Assembly (NCBI GenBank): GCA_049295575.1
Contig: JBAQQX010000002.1
Span: forward strand, 493,999 to 557,998
DNA length: 64,000 nucleotides
Origin: UBA6022 sp049295575
Lineage (GTDB): Bacteria; Patescibacteriota; Saccharimonadia; Saccharimonadales; Saccharimonadaceae
Reading direction: 5' to 3'
Part shown: piece after piece, positions 60,529-64,000 of the stretch
Position numbering within the stretch: position 1 is the stretch's first letter
How the letters are laid out: the number at the start of each line of letters is the position of its first letter
Program-made: the position numbers and the translations under genes
The notes under the pieces: generated by a model
Told to the model about the DNA's origin: nothing
Databases searched by the model: none
What the model saw: only the letters and a program-made list of their open reading frames with translations

Positions 60529-63217
60529 TTTTATTCTTTGCCTTCGCGCTACTAATCACCACTCCCTTCTTTGGATCGTACTCAACATTAACGACGCTAC
60601 CCTCACTAATTTCACCTTTTAGAATCTCTTTTGCTAGCTTATTCTCGATTTCATTCTTTATTTGTCGACGAAGTTCGCGAGCGCCATATTCCGGCGCGTA
60701 GCCAATATTAGCCAGGTAGTTAATGACTGTTTCGTCGAACGATAGCTCTATACCTTGACCACGAGCGGTGCGCTTAACTCGCTCTAGCTGCAACTCGACA
60801 ATCTGACTGATTTGTTCTTCGTCTAGTGTCTCGAAGATGATAATTTCATCCAGGCGATTAAGAAATTCAGGGCGAAAACGGCTACGTAATTCTTCAAGCA
60901 GCTCTTCTTTAAGTTGGTCATAGGGTTTTCTGAGCGTCTTTTCAATTACATAATTCTCAGAAATAAGATGTGCGCCTACATTGGACGTAGCAATAATAAT
61001 TGAGTTACTGAAATCGACTACCCGGCCTTTGCCGTCGGTGAGACGCCCATCGTCAAATACCTGCAGGAGGATATTATGAACATCAGGGTGAGCTTTTTCA
61101 ATTTCATCAAGCAATAAAACACTGTATGGCCGACGTCGAACTGCCTCTGTAAGCTGACCGCCTTCCTCGTAACCAACATAACCCGGAGGGGCTCCAATAA
61201 GACGGGCTACTGCGTGACGTTCCATATATTCACTCATATCTATCCTTACCATCGCGTCTTCATCACCAAATACTATCGATGCAAGAGCCTTGGCCAGCTC
61301 GGTCTTGCCCACTCCTGTCGGACCGAGAAACATGAGCGTCGCAATTGGCCGATTACCTTCTGTTAAGCCCGCTCTGGACATACGTACGGCATCAGACACG
61401 GCCTTAATAGCTTCATGCTGACCAATAACTCGTTCATGAAGCCTCTCTTCCATTTTGAGGAGTTTATCTTTTTCTTCCTGAGTAAGTTCGGCGACAGGGA
61501 TGCCGGTAAGACTGGAGACTACTTGGGCGATATGCTCGACGAGAACCTCTTGCGAAGTCGCTCCACGATGACTTTGCCATTTAGTACCTAACGAATCCTT
61601 CTTATCTGATAATTTTTTTATCGTATCTTCTAACTGCTTGGCTTCTTCCATTTGCTTATGGCCAACAGCATAGTCTAATTCACGCTTTTGGCGTGCCATA
61701 TCATCGTCTAATTCAGCCATATCCTGAGTAAAAGTGTCCGCCCCAATTCGTACACGCGAGGCTGCCTGGTCGATAAGATCTATAGCCTTGTCGGGTAAAA
61801 AGCGATTAGAGACGTATCGATCAGATAGTTCTGCTGCCGCGACGATTGCTTCATCTGTGATTCTTACTCGGTGATGGGCTTCGTACTTATCTCGTAAGCC
61901 TCTTAAAATCTCAATTGTTTGTTCCACGGTTGGCTCTGGAACCAAGACTGGCTGAAAGCGCCGTTCTAACGCTGCGTCCTTCTCGATATATTTTTGATAC
62001 TCGGCTAAAGTTGTCGCGCCTATCAAATGTAATTCGCCGCGCGCAAGAGACGGCTTAATGATATTTGATACATCCAATCCACCCTCGCCACCACCTTGAC
62101 CCGCACCAACGACCGTATGAAGCTCGTCTATAAAGATTATCAGTTCATCTTGACGAGCGACGATTTCATCAATAACAGCCTTAATGCGCTCCTCGAACTC
62201 GCCGCGATATTTACTACCTGCAATCATCGCACTCAAATTTACCTCAACTACCCGCTTATCTTGCAGCACTTGAGGTACCTTGCCGCTTAAAATTCTTTGA
62301 GCAAGACCTTCAACAATAGCCGTCTTGCCGACGCCTGGTTCGCCAATAAGGACTGGGTTATTCTTGGTGCGCCGAGCTAAAATCTCAATGGTTACCTCAA
62401 TCTCTTTGGCACGACCTATAACCGGATCCAGCTTGCCTTGACGCGCCGACTCGGATAAATCTCTTGAGTACTTATCAAGCTCAGGGGTAGTAGTTTGACT
62501 TTCAACTCGACCTTCTTGCGCACCTTTACCTACAACTTTTACGATTTTTTGACGCAGAGATTCTGGTGTCAAGCCGTATTTTCGCAGTACATCACCAGCC
62601 ATACCCTCATCTTCTTGTAAGAGTCCTATAAGAAGATGTTCCGGCCCTATATAGCTATGCCCGAGCTCACGTGAACTTGAAAAGGCATTCTCAAGTACCT
62701 GCTTGACGCGCGGCGAAACACTGACTTCCACCTTCTCCTCATCTTCAGCTTTTTTCTTATCCTTAGGAGCATTAGACTCTATATAGCCCTTTAAATCTTC
62801 GGTTTTAAGCCTGAATTGCTTGAGGATCTCTCTGACGATGTCGTTACTGGAGAGCGCATAAAGTAAATGCTCGGTATCGACCTCGCGTCTGCCAAATTCA
62901 ACTGCAGTTTCAGCCGCTTGTTGGATTATTTCTTTGGTATGTTCGGATATATAGTCTTCAATTTTAGTAGACTCTCGCTCATGTGAGACGGGGACGCCTG
63001 GCTGTGAAGAAAAACCAGAAAAATCATTTGATAACGGATTAAAGAAACTGGAGCTAGAAAATAATGACTCAAATGGAGAGATTTGCGATTGCTGTTGGCG
63101 TAATTGTCGATAGTGTATATCACAAAGCTCTAAGGTGACCTCCTGGCCATTGCGCACCACTCGCACAGTCTTTGTTGCTGGCCTTTGGTTGTCTAGATCG
63201 CATATTCCATTCGCCAT
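60524..63217 (-). CDS. second Clp/Hsp100 ATPase, ClpC-type without a ClpP-docking loop
   Basis: This 897-residue double AAA+ unfoldase begins with a short Cys-containing module (C6 and C32-D-x-H) and a Ser/Phe/Gln-rich linker (40-80). Clp-N repeats follow (about 85-235), then Walker A GEPGVGKT (292-299), a UVR-like middle segment (MARQKRELDYAVGHKQMEEAKQLEDT), and D2 with GPTGVGKT. After SNVGA the loop reads HLISENYVIEKT, with none of the [LIV]-G-[FL] docking motif, so it probably works without ClpP as a disaggregase or unfoldase. TAGGAGG precedes the ATG; TATAGT lies about 70 nt upstream. No CIRCE. Its stop lies in repeat copy 2. Confidence 0.9.
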   Translation of the reverse strand: MANGICDLDNQRPATKTVRVVRNGQEVTLELCDIHYRQLRQQQSQISPFESLFSSSSFFNPLSNDFSGFSSQPGVPVSHERESTKIEDYISEHTKEIIQQAAETAVEFGRREVDTEHLLYALSSNDIVREILKQFRLKTEDLKGYIESNAPKDKKKAEDEEKVEVSVSPRVKQVLENAFSSSRELGHSYIGPEHLLIGLLQEDEGMAGDVLRKYGLTPESLRQKIVKVVGKGAQEGRVESQTTTPELDKYSRDLSESARQGKLDPVIGRAKEIEVTIEILARRTKNNPVLIGEPGVGKTAIVEGLAQRILSGKVPQVLQDKRVVEVNLSAMIAGSKYRGEFEERIKAVIDEIVARQDELIIFIDELHTVVGAGQGGGEGGLDVSNIIKPSLARGELHLIGATTLAEYQKYIEKDAALERRFQPVLVPEPTVEQTIEILRGLRDKYEAHHRVRITDEAIVAAAELSDRYVSNRFLPDKAIDLIDQAASRVRIGADTFTQDMAELDDDMARQKRELDYAVGHKQMEEAKQLEDTIKKLSDKKDSLGTKWQSHRGATSQEVLVEHIAQVVSSLTGIPVAELTQEEKDKLLKMEERLHERVIGQHEAIKAVSDAVRMSRAGLTEGNRPIATLMFLGPTGVGKTELAKALASIVFGDEDAMVRIDMSEYMERHAVARLIGAPPGYVGYEEGGQLTEAVRRRPYSVLLLDEIEKAHPDVHNILLQVFDDGRLTDGKGRVVDFSNSIIIATSNVGAHLISENYVIEKTLRKPYDQLKEELLEELRSRFRPEFLNRLDEIIIFETLDEEQISQIVELQLERVKRTARGQGIELSFDETVINYLANIGYAPEYGARELRRQIKNEIENKLAKEILKGEISEGSVVNVEYDPKKGVVISSAKAKNKT

Positions 63218-63378
63218 ATAGCACCTCCTATATTTAACCTTTAGCCTACTCCTTAACGTGACGAAACTCTGTGTGATATCTCACTATACCTCAATAATTT
63301 TATTATTTAGAAAAGGAATGTTCAGATTGACAATCGTATCGCTATATTACAAATTGTCCTGAAACACATCCACTAACT

Positions 63379-63426
63379 CCAGCCAAGATGATTATGCTTA
63401 AAATGACGAGAGATCGTCATTTTTGT
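63379..63426 (+). repeat. att-like repeat copy 3 (tRNA tail plus terminator)
   Basis: 48 nt, one mismatch to copy 1, including a copy of the tRNA terminator with loop GAGA. The -10 box of the next gene begins 3 nt later. Confidence 0.9.
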
Positions 63427-63428
63427 AT

Positions 63429-63434
63429 TAGAAT
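63429..63434 (+). promoter_or_regulatory. -10 box of the cassette membrane-protein gene, leaderless
   Basis: TAGAAT ends 7 nt before the ATG at 63442, right after repeat copy 3. Confidence 0.5.
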
Positions 63435-63441
63435 AACAACA

Positions 63442-63927
63442 ATGAACAAAACATACAAAACACAAGCCTTAGTCTTACTTTCGATAGGCCTTTTACTTTC
63501 CCCTGCGATATATTTACTTTTTTACGGTGCAGATCCAAATGATGAATCGGAAATTTTTAAAACACTGAATTATATCATTTACCCTTTACCTGCATTTATC
63601 AGCGTGATGTGTTTAACTTTTGGACTAGGTCGGTTGCACACTGCAAGCTCTTACGGTGTATCACACCCTCCCTCATCAGACAAACGAAAGCAGGCTAAGA
63701 ATAACTTAATTGCATTATTTATCGCAACATCACTTCTTGCAATCATTGGACTAATGATGCTGCTGTATATCATCCACGTATTACTTTTACCTGGAGGTAT
63801 TTTATTATCGCTCATTACTAGCGCAATCCCTTTAGCTATACTTGTATTCTCATTGATTATTGTGCCGATAAATATTAAAAATATTATGAAGCAAAGGAAA
63901 GAGCTTGGTTCTCCGGAAAAATTCTAA
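63442..63927 (+). CDS. hypothetical four-helix membrane protein, AT-rich
   Basis: This 161-residue protein has about four membrane helices (about 8-28, 44-64, 88-112, 118-142) and short basic ends. I do not recognise it. Two 60-nt lines of the gene that I counted have 23 and 17 G+C, against 27-28 in two lines of the tkt and clp genes, so it is AT-rich for this window. It fills the segment between repeat copies 3 and 4 with little other DNA. The ATG at 63442 is chosen over in-frame starts that lie inside the repeat. Confidence 0.7.
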   Translation: MNKTYKTQALVLLSIGLLLSPAIYLLFYGADPNDESEIFKTLNYIIYPLPAFISVMCLTFGLGRLHTASSYGVSHPPSSDKRKQAKNNLIALFIATSLLAIIGLMMLLYIIHVLLLPGGILLSLITSAIPLAILVFSLIIVPINIKNIMKQRKELGSPEKF

Positions 63928-63943
63928 ATACATCCCCTAGTTT

Positions 63944-63968
63944 CAGCCAAGACGATTATGCTTAAAAG
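63944..63968 (+). repeat. att-like repeat copy 4
   Basis: CAGCCAAGACGATTATG plus CTTAAAA: the tRNA tail with one mismatch (C for T), followed by a different terminator rather than the tRNA one. Confidence 0.8.
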
Positions 63969-63991
63969 CCCCCTCTGTTTGGGGTCTTTTT
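63965..63991 (+). terminator. hairpin with T-tract after repeat copy 4
   Basis: CCCC-CTCTGTTT-GGGG stem flanked by A and followed by TCTTTTT. It takes the place of the tRNA terminator found in copies 1 and 3. Confidence 0.65.
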
Positions 63992-63999
63992 GTTATAGT
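63991..63999 (+). promoter_or_regulatory. extended -10 at the window edge
   Basis: TGT-TATAGT. By analogy with the gene at 63442, a leaderless gene is expected to begin a few nucleotides past the window. Confidence 0.4.
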
Positions 64000-64000
64000 G

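Larger units (their letters stand above)
60386..63968. mobile_element. putative tRNA-anchored tandem cassette array
   Basis: Four copies of the tRNA-Gln 3' tail divide this stretch into three segments. The first (60434-60507) is about 75 nt with one hairpin. The second (60529-63378) holds the second clp gene. The third (63427-63943) holds one AT-rich membrane-protein gene. This is what repeated site-specific insertion into a tRNA 3' end leaves behind. No integrase is present in the window, so the mechanism is inferred, and the array may continue past the right edge. Confidence 0.6.

Noticed and set aside
63327..63353. TTGACA and TACAAA on the plus strand as a promoter before repeat copy 3
   Set aside because: The spacing is only 15 nt and a terminator in copy 3 follows at once; a role is unlikely.
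1..64000. UGA recoding as in Gracilibacteria or Absconditabacteria
   Set aside because: TGA ends cyoA and cyoB with normal overlaps to the next gene, and no in-frame TGA interrupts the recognised genes.
1..64000. CRISPR array, rRNA, insertion sequence or transposase
   Set aside because: No spaced repeat series, rRNA signature or transposase motif was seen on either strand.

Overview
The window reads as a chromosomal segment of a Patescibacteria/CPR bacterium, most likely a Candidatus Saccharibacteria (TM7) lineage. The reasons are the compact mostly one-strand layout, the gatCAB amidotransferase operon, a sugar-phosphate operon with split transketolase and PfkB kinases, a lone PilB-like ATPase, and several small proteins I cannot place in a family. 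TGA is used as an ordinary stop (cyoA and cyoB, for example), which argues against the UGA-recoding CPR groups. The taxonomic call is inference. No rRNA, CRISPR array, transposase or integrase is visible.

Layout. 0-4.4 kb: partial radA, a membrane zincin coupled to clpC (CIRCE/HrcA operator on the promoter), and a ChaB-like gene. 4.5-9.7 kb: FMN reductase, a GH5 glucanase, hypotheticals, nusA with a terminator in its leader, and an exported HNH nuclease. 9.8-20 kb: M1 aminopeptidase, rnhB, rplS, a PilB-like ATPase, a SpoU methylase and dnaE. 19.9-27 kb: small envelope proteins, galU, gatC-gatA-(HEPN-like)-gatB, and a DEAD-box helicase with a long leader. 27-37 kb: uvrB, then a central-carbon operon (rpiB, rpe, split tkt, class II aldolase, two PfkB kinases, a LOG-family protein) with gap next to it. 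37-43 kb: rel, ppa, a GDPD, trxB and an FKBP. 43-50 kb: a short aerobic respiratory chain, cyoABCDE plus NDH-2. 50-60 kb: DEAH helicase, pheST, an odd aquaporin, rmuC, PAP2 phosphatase and small membrane or exported proteins. 60.3-64 kb: tRNA-Gln followed by repeated copies of its 3' end that separate single-gene segments (a second Clp ATPase, an AT-rich membrane protein).

Two patterns stand out. First, at least nineteen genes have a TATAAT-like -10 box ending only 6-10 nt before the start codon, so their transcripts should be leaderless or nearly so; another set has ordinary Shine-Dalgarno leaders. Second, the right end looks like a tRNA-anchored cassette array: four copies of the tRNA-Gln 3' tail (two with the tRNA's own terminator) in tandem, with one gene between neighbouring copies. 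This is the best candidate here for a poorly described system.

Physiologically the genes suggest a reduced host- or neighbour-dependent cell. It would ferment sugar phosphates by the pentose-phosphate and lower glycolytic routes, respire oxygen with NDH-2 and a bo3-type quinol oxidase, cut extracellular DNA, and keep (p)ppGpp, heat-shock and proteostasis control.
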